A DNA stretch of 46,042 nucleotides from DASUXY01 sp036377675 (GCA_036377675.1 DASUXY010000046.1:1-46042), one strand, 5' to 3'; positions 23,208-32,095 are shown, numbered from the stretch's first letter. Made by a program: numbers and translations. The notes: generated by a model from the sequence alone, not told the origin.

Positions 23208-24494
23208 ATGGAAAAAATGTTAGTAGAAGGTGGGCATATTTTAAAAGGAAAAGTGCGGATTAGCGGTGCGAAAAACAGCGCTGTCGCATTACTTCCTGCT
23301 GCGATTCTTGCAGATTCAACAGTGTCGATTGAAGGGCTTCCGAATATATCAGACGTGCACACGTTGAGTGATTTAATCGAGGAAATTGGTGGAAAAACAT
23401 CTTTGGATGGAGAAACGATCCATATCAATCCTGAGCGGATGGTGTCGATGCCACTTCCGAATGGTAAAGTGAAAAAACTGCGCGCTTCATATTATTTTAT
23501 GGGAGCGATGCTCGGTAAGTTTAAGCAGGCGGTAATTGGCTTACCTGGAGGTTGCTTCTTAGGCCCTCGTCCGATTGATCAACATATTAAAGGGTTTGAA
23601 GCGCTTGGTGCGGAAGTGACGAATGAGCAAGGTGCTATTTATTTACGTGCGGAGGAACTTACTGGAGCGAGAATCTATTTAGATGTTGTCAGTGTAGGCG
23701 CAACCATTAACATTATGTTAGCAGCCGTCAAAGCGAAAGGGCAAACGATCATTGAAAATGCAGCGAAGGAACCTGAAATTATTGATGTAGCGACTCTTTT
23801 AACGAATATGGGTGCGAAGATTAAAGGGGTAGGAACAGATGTTATTCGCATTGAAGGCGTTCCTTCTTTACACGGATGTCGACATACCATTATTCCGGAT
23901 CGTATTGAAGCAGGTACATATGCGATTGCGGCTGCGGCTGTAGGGGAAGAAGTTATCATTGACAATGTCATCCCACAGCATTTAGAGTCTTTACTTGCCA
24001 AATTGCGTGAGATGGGTGTTGTCGTTGAAGAAAGTGATGAACAACTGTTAATTGCACCACGTCAGCCCTTGAAAAGTGTCGATGTTCAAACACTCGTTTA
24101 TCCAGGTTTTCCGACTGACCTTCAACAGCCATTTACGAGCTTATTGACGAAAGCATCGGAAACAGGTGTCATTACGGATAAAATTTTTTCAGCACGTCAT
24201 AAACATGTCGATGAATTAAGGAGAATGAATGCCTCGATTAAAGTTGAAGGAGGATCCATAATCGTTTCCGGTCCCGTACAGTTAGAAGGTGCTCGTGTCA
24301 AAGCTACTGATTTGCGAGCAGGAGCTGCACTCGTCATTGCTGGATTAATGGCCAATGGAATCACTGAAATTACTGGGCTCGAACATATTGATCGTGGTTA
24401 TGAACGGATGACTGAAAAGCTAACGAATCTAGGTGCAAACGTTTGGCGCGAAGATATGACAGAACAGGAAATTGCTCAATTCCAAAGTTCTTAA
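23208..24494 (+). CDS. murAB: UDP-N-acetylglucosamine 1-carboxyvinyltransferase (second MurA type)
   Basis: First committed enzyme of peptidoglycan synthesis, 428 residues, transferring enolpyruvate from PEP to UDP-GlcNAc in the cytoplasm. The fosfomycin-target Cys116 is present in LPGGCFLGPRPIDQH. Also seen: GAKNSAVALLPAAILAD at the N-terminus, IPDRIEAGTYAIAAA, the general-base Asp in VYPGFPTDLQQPF and a C-terminal LEHIDRGYERM. Low-GC Gram-positives carry two MurA paralogues; the copy next to fbaA/ywjH is MurAB (MurZ, murA2) in B. subtilis, which sets the name. ATG at 23208 sits behind AAAGCGAGG, a modest ribosome site. Followed by its own terminator. Confidence 0.93.
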   Translation: MEKMLVEGGHILKGKVRISGAKNSAVALLPAAILADSTVSIEGLPNISDVHTLSDLIEEIGGKTSLDGETIHINPERMVSMPLPNGKVKKLRASYYFMGAMLGKFKQAVIGLPGGCFLGPRPIDQHIKGFEALGAEVTNEQGAIYLRAEELTGARIYLDVVSVGATINIMLAAVKAKGQTIIENAAKEPEIIDVATLLTNMGAKIKGVGTDVIRIEGVPSLHGCRHTIIPDRIEAGTYAIAAAAVGEEVIIDNVIPQHLESLLAKLREMGVVVEESDEQLLIAPRQPLKSVDVQTLVYPGFPTDLQQPFTSLLTKASETGVITDKIFSARHKHVDELRRMNASIKVEGGSIIVSGPVQLEGARVKATDLRAGAALVIAGLMANGITEITGLEHIDRGYERMTEKLTNLGANVWREDMTEQEIAQFQSS

Positions 24495-24503
24495 TCATGA
24501 TGA

Positions 24504-24542
24504 ATGACCGATGTGAGTTGCAAGAAAGATCGGTCATTTTTC
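24504..24542 (+). terminator. intrinsic terminator of murAB
   Basis: ATGACCGAT (24504-24512) pairs with ATCGGTCAT (24529-24537), followed by TTTTTC. Confidence 0.85.
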
Positions 24543-24653
24543 TTGATTGTAGATGAATAGGTAACTATATCCTACTTCAATTATAATACGTGATAAGCTT
24601 TTATAAATGGTGAGTAATCTGTAATAAAGGGTGCTTTTAAAGGAGAGACAAAC

Positions 24654-25622
24654 ATGGAAAGAAGTTTAACATTGGAATTGGTTCGTGTAACAGAAGCAGC
24701 AGCACTATCCTCTTCCCGTTGGATGGGCCGGGGAAAGAAAGATGAAGCTGACGAAGCAGCGACGACTGCGATGCGCGCTTTTTTTGATACGATACCGATG
24801 CAAGGGACAGTCGTCATCGGTGAAGGGGAAATGGATGAAGCCCCAATGTTATATATTGGAGAAAAGCTTGGCACAGGTACTGGGCCACGCGTAGACGTAG
24901 CTGTCGACCCTTTAGAAGGAACGAGCATCGTAGCCCAAGGAACATGGAATGCGTTATCGGTCATAGCCATTGCTGATCATAACAATCTATTACATGCCCC
25001 TGATATGTATATGAAGAAAATAGCGGTTGGACCAGAAGCCGTCGGTAAAATAGATATCAATGCTTCGGCAACGGATAATTTAAAGGCCGTCGCTAAAGCG
25101 AAAAACAAAGCTGTGGAAGATGTTGTCGCAGTTGTCCTTGATCGTCCTCGCCACGATGATTTAGTTCGCGAGATTCGGAAAACAGGTGCACGGATTAAGT
25201 TAATACCTGATGGTGATGTTGCCGGTGCGGTTAATACAGCATTTGATGAGACCGGTGTCGATATACTGTTAGGTATAGGTGGGGCTCCGGAGGGCGTGTT
25301 AGCTGCTGTTGCTTTGAAATGTTTAGGCGGTGAAATACAAGGTAAACTCGTTCCATCAAATGAAAAGGAACGAGAGCGTTGTCGACAAATGGGCATTGAT
25401 GATTTAGATAAAGTTTATTATATGGAAGACTTCTGTAGTGGAGATGATGCGATTTTTGCAGCAACAGGTGTTACCGATGGTGAATTATTAAAAGGTGTTC
25501 AGTATAAAGGCTCAAAAGCGACGACACAATCCGTCGTTATGCGAGCAAAAAGTGGCACGGTCCGTTTTATTGATGGTGAGCACCGATTGAAGACAAAACC
25601 GAACCTCGTTATGAAACCTTAA
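24654..25622 (+). CDS. glpX: class II fructose-1,6-bisphosphatase
   Basis: Gluconeogenic phosphatase of the GlpX family, 322 residues, hydrolysing fructose 1,6-bisphosphate to fructose 6-phosphate. Metal and phosphate motifs are present: VVIGEGEMDEAPML, DVAVDPLEGTSIVAQG, LDRPRHDDLVREIR, IPDGDVAGAV and LGIGGAPEGVLAA. Start ATG 24654 follows AAAGGAGAG. The location between murAB and rho is conserved in B. subtilis. It works opposite to the nearby fbaA/phosphofructokinase direction. It is bounded by hairpins on both sides, so it is likely a single-gene transcript. Confidence 0.95.
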   Translation: MERSLTLELVRVTEAAALSSSRWMGRGKKDEADEAATTAMRAFFDTIPMQGTVVIGEGEMDEAPMLYIGEKLGTGTGPRVDVAVDPLEGTSIVAQGTWNALSVIAIADHNNLLHAPDMYMKKIAVGPEAVGKIDINASATDNLKAVAKAKNKAVEDVVAVVLDRPRHDDLVREIRKTGARIKLIPDGDVAGAVNTAFDETGVDILLGIGGAPEGVLAAVALKCLGGEIQGKLVPSNEKERERCRQMGIDDLDKVYYMEDFCSGDDAIFAATGVTDGELLKGVQYKGSKATTQSVVMRAKSGTVRFIDGEHRLKTKPNLVMKP

Positions 25623-25630
25623 TTAAACAA

Positions 25631-25671
25631 GGGAAAAAGAGTAATCGCCGAACATTATTCCTCTTTTTCCC
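25631..25671 (+). terminator. hairpin terminator after glpX
   Basis: GGGAAAAAGAG (25631-25641) pairs with CTCTTTTTCCC (25661-25671), 11 bp, nine bases after the stop codon. The T-tract is inside the stem, so strength is uncertain. Confidence 0.65.
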
Positions 25672-25698
25672 CGTTCTACATCCCCTATTTTCTAAAAG

Positions 25699-25727
25699 TT
25701 GAATATTAAGAAGAAAACAGGTATATT
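25699..25727 (+). promoter_or_regulatory. candidate sigma-A promoter of rho, with long leader
   Basis: TTGAAT (25699-25704), 17 bp, TATATT (25722-25727). This would give a leader of about 300 bases before rho. The 25672-26034 gap shows no gene. B. subtilis rho is autoregulated by attenuation in its leader, and this leader is long enough for that, but no specific element was identified. Confidence 0.5.
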
Positions 25728-26034
25728 ATAGATGTTTAAGAGATGCATTGTATGGATGATACGTACAACATTCGAGCCCGTTACTACTTTCTGATCTTTT
25801 GAAATTAGAAAACTTCTATTCTAGCTTCTGACATCTCTTCATTTCTTCCTAGCTCAAACTACCTGATAAGAAGTGAATATCTCATTACATGTATGATAAC
25901 TCATCGAAGAAAAAATGTTTTAAATAAATACAATAGTTTAAAAGTTGTTTAAACGAGCCTCTTCATTATATCTTAGAGGAATTAAACGTGCGCAACTCGA
26001 CGAACTATGTTAAAGGAATAGGCGTGGTGATTGA

Positions 26035-27315
26035 ATGGGATCATTAACAATTTCACATTTGGAGACATTAACATTAAAAGAAATTTATGAATTAGCTCGC
26101 GATTATAAAATTTCATATTATGCAAAATTAACGAAGCGTGAATTAATTTTTGCTATTTTAAAAGCGCAAGCCGAAAAAGATGGATATCTTTTCATGGACG
26201 GAATCTTGGAAATTATTCCATCGGAAGGTTTTGGCTTTTTACGGCCGATTAATTATTCTCCAAGTGCTGAAGATATTTATATTTCTGCCTCACAAATACG
26301 TAGGTTTGATTTAAGAAATGGCGATCAAGTATCCGGTAAAGTTCGCCCACCGAAAGAAAATGAACGATATTATGGTCTGTTGCATGTCGATGCGGTTAAT
26401 GGGGATGACCCTGAAACGGCGAAGGAACGTGTACATTTTCCAGCTTTAACAGCTTTATATCCTGATCGGTTTATGAAATTGGAGACAGATCCAAATCAAT
26501 TATCGACGAGAATGATGGATTTAATGACACCGGTAGGTTTCGGTCAACGAGGACTGATTGTTGCCCCACCAAAAGCAGGTAAAACGATGCTTTTAAAGCA
26601 AATCGCTAACAGTATTTCAACAAACCATCCTGAAGCTAAATTAATTATTTTACTCGTGGATGAGCGACCAGAAGAAGTAACCGATATTGAGCGTTCTGTA
26701 CATCCAGATGTCGATGTCGTTAGTTCAACGTTTGATGAATTGCCAGAAAATCATATTAAAGTATCTGAATTAGTGTTGGAACGAGCGATGAGGTTAGTCG
26801 AGCATAAACGGGATGTCATCGTCTTGATGGACAGTATTACACGGTTAGCACGTGCATACAATTTAGTCATTCCCCCAAGTGGACGAACATTGTCAGGAGG
26901 AATTGATCCGGCGGCATTTCATCGTCCGAAGCGATTCTTCGGAGCGGCTCGTAATATTGAAGAAGGGGGAAGTTTCACAACGTTAGCTACAGCTCTTATC
27001 GATACGGGTTCACGAATGGACGATGTGATTTATGAGGAATTTAAAGGAACAGGGAATATGGAATTGCATTTGGATCGTGATTTAGCGGAGCGAAGGATTT
27101 TTCCAGCGATTGACATTTTACGATCTGGCACGAGAAAAGAAGAGTTGTTAGTTGATCAGGATCATCTTGATAAAATGTGGGCGATCCGAAAAACGATGCA
27201 AGATTCCCATGACTTTTTCGAACGTTTCTTACGTCGTTTAAAATCTACAGAATCGAACGATGAATTTTTACAAAAGATGGATGAAGAGATGAAACGTCGT
27301 GGGACGAGACGCTAA
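26035..27315 (+). CDS. rho: transcription termination factor Rho
   Basis: Hexameric RNA helicase of 426 residues that ends transcription at unstructured, C-rich RNA. The N-terminal Rho domain (about 1-45) and cold-shock-like RNA-binding domain (about 50-120; SEGFGFLRPINYSP, DIYISASQIRRF) precede the RecA-like ATPase. Walker A APPKAGKTMLL starts at residue 177, Walker B is VIVLMDSITRLAR, and the Q- and R-loop region GSRMDDVIYEEFKGTGNMEL is intact. Length equals the B. subtilis protein. ATG at 26035 lies close behind GGTGAT, a weak site consistent with tight self-regulation. Neighbours glpX and rpmE are conserved. Confidence 0.95.
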   Translation: MGSLTISHLETLTLKEIYELARDYKISYYAKLTKRELIFAILKAQAEKDGYLFMDGILEIIPSEGFGFLRPINYSPSAEDIYISASQIRRFDLRNGDQVSGKVRPPKENERYYGLLHVDAVNGDDPETAKERVHFPALTALYPDRFMKLETDPNQLSTRMMDLMTPVGFGQRGLIVAPPKAGKTMLLKQIANSISTNHPEAKLIILLVDERPEEVTDIERSVHPDVDVVSSTFDELPENHIKVSELVLERAMRLVEHKRDVIVLMDSITRLARAYNLVIPPSGRTLSGGIDPAAFHRPKRFFGAARNIEEGGSFTTLATALIDTGSRMDDVIYEEFKGTGNMELHLDRDLAERRIFPAIDILRSGTRKEELLVDQDHLDKMWAIRKTMQDSHDFFERFLRRLKSTESNDEFLQKMDEEMKRRGTRR

Positions 27316-27363
27316 CAGTAAGTGATGAATACGTAAAAAAACGAACCATTTATTTTCTATCTG

Positions 27364-27392
27364 TTGCAATCAATTCCTTACACTGTTATAAT
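27364..27392 (+). promoter_or_regulatory. sigma-A promoter of rpmE
   Basis: TTGCAA (27364-27369), 17-bp spacer, TATAAT (27387-27392), about 80 bp ahead of the rpmE start. No terminator is visible between rho and this promoter. Confidence 0.75.
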
Positions 27393-27472
27393 CTTTACGT
27401 GAGATTATATTAGGTATGAGATAGAAACTATGTTACGAAAGTTCGTATCAAGGTAAAAAGGAGTGGAAAGAT

Positions 27473-27718
27473 ATGAAGAAGGACATTCATCCAGAATACC
27501 GAAAAGTCGTATTTCTTGATACAAGCTCAGACTATAAATTTTTAAGTGGGTCTACAAGAAGTTCAGATGAAACGATTGAATGGAAAGACGGGAAAACGTA
27601 TCCGTTAATCCGTGTTGAAATTAGTTCTGCATCACACCCATTTTATACGGGCAAACAAAAAGCTGACAAAGTCGGTGGCCGTATTGACCGTTTCAAGAAA
27701 AAATATAATTTGAAGTAA
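27473..27718 (+). CDS. rpmE2: ribosomal protein bL31, type B (zinc-free)
   Basis: Large-subunit ribosomal protein of 81 residues bridging the two subunits. It begins MKKDIHPEYRKVVFLD and contains KFLSGSTRSS, YPLIRVEISSASHPFYTGKQ and GGRIDRFKKKYNLK, the type B (RpmE2/YtiA) form. No cysteine is present, so it cannot carry the zinc ribbon of type A L31. In B. subtilis the rho-linked gene is the zinc-containing type A and the type B copy is elsewhere under Zur. Here the type B form occupies the rho-linked site, as I recall for staphylococci. No Zur box was recognised. ATG follows AAAAGGAGTGG. Confidence 0.93.
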   Translation: MKKDIHPEYRKVVFLDTSSDYKFLSGSTRSSDETIEWKDGKTYPLIRVEISSASHPFYTGKQKADKVGGRIDRFKKKYNLK

Positions 27719-27768
27719 AGATGGAGTGTGCTTGCTGAAAGGAACAGTCGTGGCGGTCAACTTGATGG

Positions 27769-27810
27769 AGTGTGACGAAAGAAGTTTGTTAACTCTCACG
27801 TCACACTTTT
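27769..27810 (+). terminator. intrinsic terminator of rpmE2
   Basis: AGTGTGACG (27769-27777) pairs with CGTCACACT (27799-27807), followed by TTTAA. Confidence 0.75.
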
Positions 27811-27968
27811 AAACTGCCTTTTTTAAGAGATTCTTTTAATATTCGTTTTTAAAACGTAAAAACGGCATGAGGATCAGACGTAGTGGTAACTGTTCATGTC
27901 GTTATCCAATGGACAGTGCACTTTTATAACAATAAGATTAACATGTATAGGTCTTGTTTGGCCTATTC

Positions 27969-28004
27969 ACAGGCAAAACAGTAACGGTCTTTGCCTGTTT
28001 TTTG
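27969..28004 (+). terminator. second terminator upstream of tdk (possible attenuator or small-RNA end)
   Basis: ACAGGCAAA (27969-27977) pairs with TTTGCCTGT (27990-27998), then TTTTTG. It lies about 160 bp after the rpmE2 terminator and 70 bp before tdk. A weak promoter-like pair, TTATCC (27902-27907) and TATAAC (27925-27930), sits between the two hairpins. No gene is visible in the 356-bp gap. Confidence 0.75.
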
Positions 28005-28074
28005 TATTTTTCTAGCCATGTAGAAGAGTATGTTATACATCGAGATAACGGCTTGTTAAAAGGAGTGCCACCTT

Positions 28075-28698
28075 ATGTATGTAATGAACGCTAACGGTTG
28101 GCTTGAAGTGATTTGTGGAAGTATGTTCTCAGGGAAATCGGAAGAGCTTATTCGTAGACTTCGTAGGGCGCAATATGGAAATTTGTCCGTCTCTGTGTTT
28201 AAGCCGAGCATCGATAACAGATATGCAAATGACTCGGTCGTCTCTCATAATGGAACATCGTTCATCGCCCAGCCCGTTCAGTCGGCGGAGGAAATTATTC
28301 AGCAAATCGATGATTCAATTGATGTGGTCGGTATTGACGAGGTACAATTTTTTGATGAACAAATCATTTCGGTAACCGATGAATTAGCTAATCGCGGGGT
28401 TCGTGTCATCGTGGCCGGTTTAGATACAGATTTTCGCGGAAACCCATTTGGTCCGATGCCGAAATTAATTGCTCTGAGTGAATCCGTGACGAAATTAAAT
28501 GCTATTTGTCCAGTCTGTGGTTCCCCTGCGAATCGTACGCAACGTTTAATCAATGGAAAGCCCGCATCTTATGATGATCCTATCATCATGGTAGGTGCTT
28601 CTGAATCGTATGAACCGAGGTGCCGTCATCACCATGAAGTACCAAATAAACCGATACAGGATGAAGCGGTACGCAATAGATTAAATCAATCATACTAA
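28075..28698 (+). CDS. tdk: thymidine kinase (type II)
   Basis: Salvage enzyme of 207 residues that phosphorylates thymidine to dTMP with ATP. The P-loop GSMFSGKS (15-22), DEVQFF with the catalytic Glu (about 90-95), the lasso-loop zinc ligands CPVCG and CRHHH, and TQRLINGKPASYDDP all fit the TK1-like family. Length and start MYVMNANGWLEVICG match B. subtilis Tdk; ATG at 28075 is 9 bases after AAGGAG, with a second ATG at 28084 less likely. Conserved position between rpmE and prfA. It follows a stand-alone terminator and is itself followed by a strong one. Confidence 0.95.
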   Translation: MYVMNANGWLEVICGSMFSGKSEELIRRLRRAQYGNLSVSVFKPSIDNRYANDSVVSHNGTSFIAQPVQSAEEIIQQIDDSIDVVGIDEVQFFDEQIISVTDELANRGVRVIVAGLDTDFRGNPFGPMPKLIALSESVTKLNAICPVCGSPANRTQRLINGKPASYDDPIIMVGASESYEPRCRHHHEVPNKPIQDEAVRNRLNQSY

Positions 28699-28727
28699 AA
28701 AAGAGCGCGTAAAGTGCTCTTTTTTTG
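28697..28727 (+). terminator. intrinsic terminator of tdk
   Basis: AAAAAAGAGCGC (28697-28708) pairs with GTGCTCTTTTTT, followed by further T; it starts at the tdk stop codon. Confidence 0.9.
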
Positions 28728-28844
28728 AAAGGAAAAGTGGTTAAGACAGAGTTGTTTATGATATCGTAGTCATTTCCGCGAAAAAGCTTAGCTAACCATT
28801 ACGTTCAAAAGCTGAATCGATGCACCGACGGAGCGATTTAAATT

Positions 28845-28873
28845 TTGACCTGTTTACTTGCGTATACTATAAT
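28845..28873 (+). promoter_or_regulatory. sigma-A promoter of prfA-prmC
   Basis: TTGACC (28845-28850), 17-bp spacer, perfect TATAAT (28868-28873). The start codon lies about 30 bp downstream, so the leader is very short. Confidence 0.85.
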
Positions 28874-28902
28874 TATACTGTTATCCGAAAGAGGTGATGA
28901 TA

Positions 28903-29976
28903 ATGTTAGACCGATTGCAATCACTAGAAGATCGTTACCATCAATTAAATGAATGGCTTAGCGATCCAGAAGTAATTAGTGACGCAAATAAGTTGAAAGA
29001 ATATTCGAAGGAACAATCTGATTTACAAGAGGTTGTTCAAGTGTATCGTGAATATAAAGAAGTTATCACTCAACTCGATGATGCGAAAGTGATGCTAGAT
29101 GAGACTGGTGATGACGCTGAAATGCAAGAAATGGTTCGTCTAGAAATCGAGGAGTTATCCCAACGTCAAGAAGCGTTGGAAGAACAACTGAAGATTCTCT
29201 TAATACCGAAAGATCCAAACGACGATAAAAACGTCTTTGTTGAAATTCGTGGCGCAGCTGGCGGGGACGAGGCTGCTTTGTTTGCTGGTGATTTATATCG
29301 GATGTACGTGCGTTATGCCGAAAAACAAGGTTGGAAAACGGAAGTGATGGAAGCTCACTCAACAGGTGTTGGTGGCTATAAAGAAATTATTTTCATGATT
29401 ACTGGAAAAGGTGCTTATTCAAAGTTAAAGTTTGAAAACGGTGCACATCGTGTACAACGCGTGCCGGAAACAGAATCGGGTGGTCGGATTCATACGTCAA
29501 CAGCGACTGTTGCAGTGTTACCAGAAGCAGAAGAGGTCGAGGTTGATCTGAATGAAAAGGACATCCGTGTAGACACATTTGCTTCAAGCGGACCTGGTGG
29601 TCAGAGTGTGAACACGACGATGTCTGCTGTTCGCTTAACACATGAGCCAACGGGAATTGTTGTTTCGATTCAAGACGAGAAATCACAAATAAAAAATAGA
29701 GAGAAAGCGATGAAAGTTCTTCGTGCTCGCGTCTATGATAAATACCAACAAGAAGCTCAAGCTGAGTACGATGAAACGCGCAAATCAGCGGTTGGTACAG
29801 GCGACCGATCGGAACGTATTCGGACGTACAATTTTCCACAAAGTCGTGTTACAGACCATCGGATCAATTTGACGATTCAAAAGTTAGAGCAAGTTCTTGA
29901 TGGCGACTTAGATGAGTTTATTGATGCATTACTTGTGGAAGAACAGGCGAATTTATTGAAGCAAATAGGTGAGTAA
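28903..29976 (+). CDS. prfA: peptide chain release factor 1
   Basis: Release factor of 357 residues that recognises UAA and UAG and triggers peptide release on the ribosome. The catalytic GGQ motif is at 232-234 (SSGPGGQSVNTT). The codon-recognition region and C-terminal RIRTYNFPQSRVTDHR are conserved. The frame opens at GTG 28894, but that lies inside the ribosome site GAGGTGAT; ATG at 28903 gives the standard MLDRLQSLEDRY start. prmC follows with one base between stop and start. PrmC methylates the GGQ glutamine of this protein, so the two genes form a functional pair in one transcript. Confidence 0.96.
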   Translation: MLDRLQSLEDRYHQLNEWLSDPEVISDANKLKEYSKEQSDLQEVVQVYREYKEVITQLDDAKVMLDETGDDAEMQEMVRLEIEELSQRQEALEEQLKILLIPKDPNDDKNVFVEIRGAAGGDEAALFAGDLYRMYVRYAEKQGWKTEVMEAHSTGVGGYKEIIFMITGKGAYSKLKFENGAHRVQRVPETESGGRIHTSTATVAVLPEAEEVEVDLNEKDIRVDTFASSGPGGQSVNTTMSAVRLTHEPTGIVVSIQDEKSQIKNREKAMKVLRARVYDKYQQEAQAEYDETRKSAVGTGDRSERIRTYNFPQSRVTDHRINLTIQKLEQVLDGDLDEFIDALLVEEQANLLKQIGE

Positions 29977-29977
29977 T

Positions 29978-30844
29978 GTGCAAAATATTAAACAGTATGA
30001 AGTCCTTCAATGGGCTTCTCTTTTTTTAAAAAAATATGAGTGTGAACCGAAAGTGGCCGAACTCCTCTTGCAACACCATCTAAACGTATCGCGAACACAG
30101 TTTTTTGCACAGATGCGCGAACCAATTTCTGATGGAGTCGTGCAAGCTTTTAAGAGAGACGTTAAAAAACATGTTGAAACTGGAATTCCTATCCAACATT
30201 TAATGGGGTATGAACAATTTTTCGGGCGTCATTTTTACGTTAATAAGCACGTCTTAATTCCGAGATTCGAAACGGAAGAACTCGTTCAACGGGTAATTGA
30301 ACATACGCGAAAAACGTTTGTAAAAAATAAGCCTGTTACGATTGTTGACGTAGGAACAGGCAGTGGGGTCATCGCAGTTACGTTAGCTCTTGAGTTAGAC
30401 AATGCTATCGTTTATGCGACGGATATTTCCACTGAGGCGCTAGCCGTTGCTCAGCAAAATGCTAAACAACTCGGAGCGGATGTTACCTTTTTAGAGGGTG
30501 ATTTTTTACAGCCGTTCATTGATGAAGCACAACGAGCACAGATCATTGTGTCGAATCCACCATATATAGCTATGTCAGAGAGAGACGAACTGTGTGATAC
30601 CGTTAAAAATTTTGATCCGCCGATTGCTTTATTTGCTGACGGTAATGGTTTAGCGGCTTATCAAACAATCATTTCCCAACTTCCACAAGCGATCGCAGCG
30701 CGTGGACATCTATTTTTTGAAATTGGTCATACGCAAGGAAGAAAAGTAACCTCTCTGTTACAGGAATCATTTCCACGAAGTGAAGTAACTATTTATAAGG
30801 ATATGAACAAGAAAGATCGGATTATTTCTTGCCAACTCTTGTAG
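29978..30844 (+). CDS. prmC: release factor glutamine methyltransferase
   Basis: S-adenosylmethionine-dependent enzyme of 288 residues that N5-methylates the glutamine of the GGQ motif in release factors. The N-terminal helical domain (about 1-75) binds the release factor. The Rossmann domain carries VDVGTGSGVIAVTLALE and the catalytic NPPY at 193-196 (VSNPPYIAM). The start is GTG at 29978, 7 bases behind AGGTGA at the end of prfA; the earlier GTG at 29969 would overlap prfA and lacks a site. The length matches B. subtilis PrmC. Translational coupling to prfA is likely. Confidence 0.93.
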   Translation: MQNIKQYEVLQWASLFLKKYECEPKVAELLLQHHLNVSRTQFFAQMREPISDGVVQAFKRDVKKHVETGIPIQHLMGYEQFFGRHFYVNKHVLIPRFETEELVQRVIEHTRKTFVKNKPVTIVDVGTGSGVIAVTLALELDNAIVYATDISTEALAVAQQNAKQLGADVTFLEGDFLQPFIDEAQRAQIIVSNPPYIAMSERDELCDTVKNFDPPIALFADGNGLAAYQTIISQLPQAIAARGHLFFEIGHTQGRKVTSLLQESFPRSEVTIYKDMNKKDRIISCQLL

Positions 30845-30978
30845 AGAAGAGCCCGTTATCGATCTATGAACGAGACGAATCATAAAAAAAATAATAACAT
30901 TTTGCGAGAATACTAGTTTAAAATTATTTCTCCCTGTCGATACTGTGAATACATTTATAATGAAACGGGGCATTGAAG

Positions 30979-31614
30979 ATGAAAAAACTAGTGTTTTTTG
31001 TATGTATCATACCATTTGTTTATTTGGCGTTACCTATTTCAAAAGATTCTATTCGCTCGCAAGATACGATTGATTATGAAGTCATTCCCGATGAAGCGAT
31101 TCGCTTGCGAATTTTAGCCAATAGTGATCGAGATGAGGATCAAGAAGTAAAGAGAGCGGTCCGTGATCAAGTGAATGAAACGATTTCCGCATGGGTCAAG
31201 AATCTTACGGATGTTGAAGCGGCCCGTCAACTCATTGAAGCGAAAATACCGACCATTCATAAAATTGTTGGTCAAACACTAAAAGAACATGGTGTAACAG
31301 ATCGTTATCACGTCTCGTACGGGGAAAACATTGCCTTTCCTGCAAAACTGTACGGTTCTTACCTCTATCCACCAGGAGAATATGAGGCCGTATTAATTAC
31401 GATTGGTGAAGGACAAGGGGAAAATTGGTGGTGTGTACTTTTTCCTCCACTTTGCTTTTTAGACTTTGAAAACGGGACGACTGTTGCTGAAGCCAGTGCA
31501 AAGGAAGATTCATTAGAAGAACACGAGTTAGAAGAAGATAAGGAAGAAGATGAGAAAGAAGATGACTCGCTTAACGTGAAGTTCTTTCTATTTGATTTCT
31601 TCGGTTGGTCATAG
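30979..31614 (+). CDS. spoIIR: stage II sporulation protein R
   Basis: Secreted forespore signalling protein of 211 residues that activates the SpoIIGA protease, which processes pro-sigma-E in the mother cell. A signal peptide is visible (MKKLVFFVCIIPFVYLALPIS). Family signatures: IPDEAIRLRILANSD, VKRAVRDQVNETI, FPAKLYGSYLYPPGEYEAV and GENWWCVLFPPLCFLDF. Near the C-terminus an acidic run of about 30 residues (EDSLEEHELEEDKEEDEKED) precedes VKFFLFDFFG. ATG at 30979 is preferred to TTG 30973, which abuts the GGGG site. In B. subtilis transcription is by sigma-F; no convincing sigma-F box was found in the 134-bp gap. Confidence 0.92.
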   Translation: MKKLVFFVCIIPFVYLALPISKDSIRSQDTIDYEVIPDEAIRLRILANSDRDEDQEVKRAVRDQVNETISAWVKNLTDVEAARQLIEAKIPTIHKIVGQTLKEHGVTDRYHVSYGENIAFPAKLYGSYLYPPGEYEAVLITIGEGQGENWWCVLFPPLCFLDFENGTTVAEASAKEDSLEEHELEEDKEEDEKEDDSLNVKFFLFDFFGWS

Positions 31615-31683
31615 AAGATCCCCTGAGCACATAAAATGATAGAAAGGATGCAAAGCAAATTTAAAATAATAGGGGTGAAGGCA

Positions 31684-32082
31684 ATGAAAGTAATCGCAGC
31701 ACACGAAGCATCGGATGAGCAACTTGAAAAATTTATGCTCCACGCACAACAGATCGAATTAAAAACTTTGTTCAAGGAAGGATACGTTGTAATCATTGAT
31801 GGGAAAATTCAAGGTTGCTTTATTTTGTCTACAATGGAACATAATGTCTGGTTAAAACAATTGTATATTATGCAACGATACGCTCGTTATTTACCTGTGT
31901 TAATAGAAACAATTGTCCAGATGTCGAAAAAAAAACAGGCAAAAAAGCTTTACGTCCATAGCCATCAGCCGGCGATTGACCTGCTATTAGACGCGTTACA
32001 GTTTCATTTACAAAACGAACTGTTGGCGACTAAACAGTTTAAACGTAAGAGTGGAAATTGGTGGGCTTACGATGTGTCATAA
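31684..32082 (+). CDS. ywlB: GNAT-like acetyltransferase YwlB
   Basis: Predicted N-acetyltransferase of 132 residues; substrate unknown. The fold is suggested by the GNAT-type strand order, VVIIDGKIQGCFILSTM then WLKQLYIMQRYARYLPVLIETIVQ (acetyl-CoA binding helix region), and a C-terminal ... KLYVHSHQPAIDLLLDAL. The typical RxxGxG/A loop is degenerate. Position between spoIIR and ywlC equals that of B. subtilis ywlB, which carries the assignment. The frame opens at 31636, but ATG at 31684 follows GGGGTGAAGGCA. Its transcript ends at the hairpin near 32214. Confidence 0.75.
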   Translation: MKVIAAHEASDEQLEKFMLHAQQIELKTLFKEGYVVIIDGKIQGCFILSTMEHNVWLKQLYIMQRYARYLPVLIETIVQMSKKKQAKKLYVHSHQPAIDLLLDALQFHLQNELLATKQFKRKSGNWWAYDVS

Positions 32083-32095
32083 ATAATTACACACA

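Noticed and set aside
29399..29839. 146-codon open frame on the minus strand
   Set aside because: Antisense to prfA; rich in His, Leu and Gln with no family motif.
31365..31796. 143-codon open frame on the minus strand across spoIIR and ywlB
   Set aside because: The Ser-rich run is the reverse of the acidic tail of SpoIIR; no start context.
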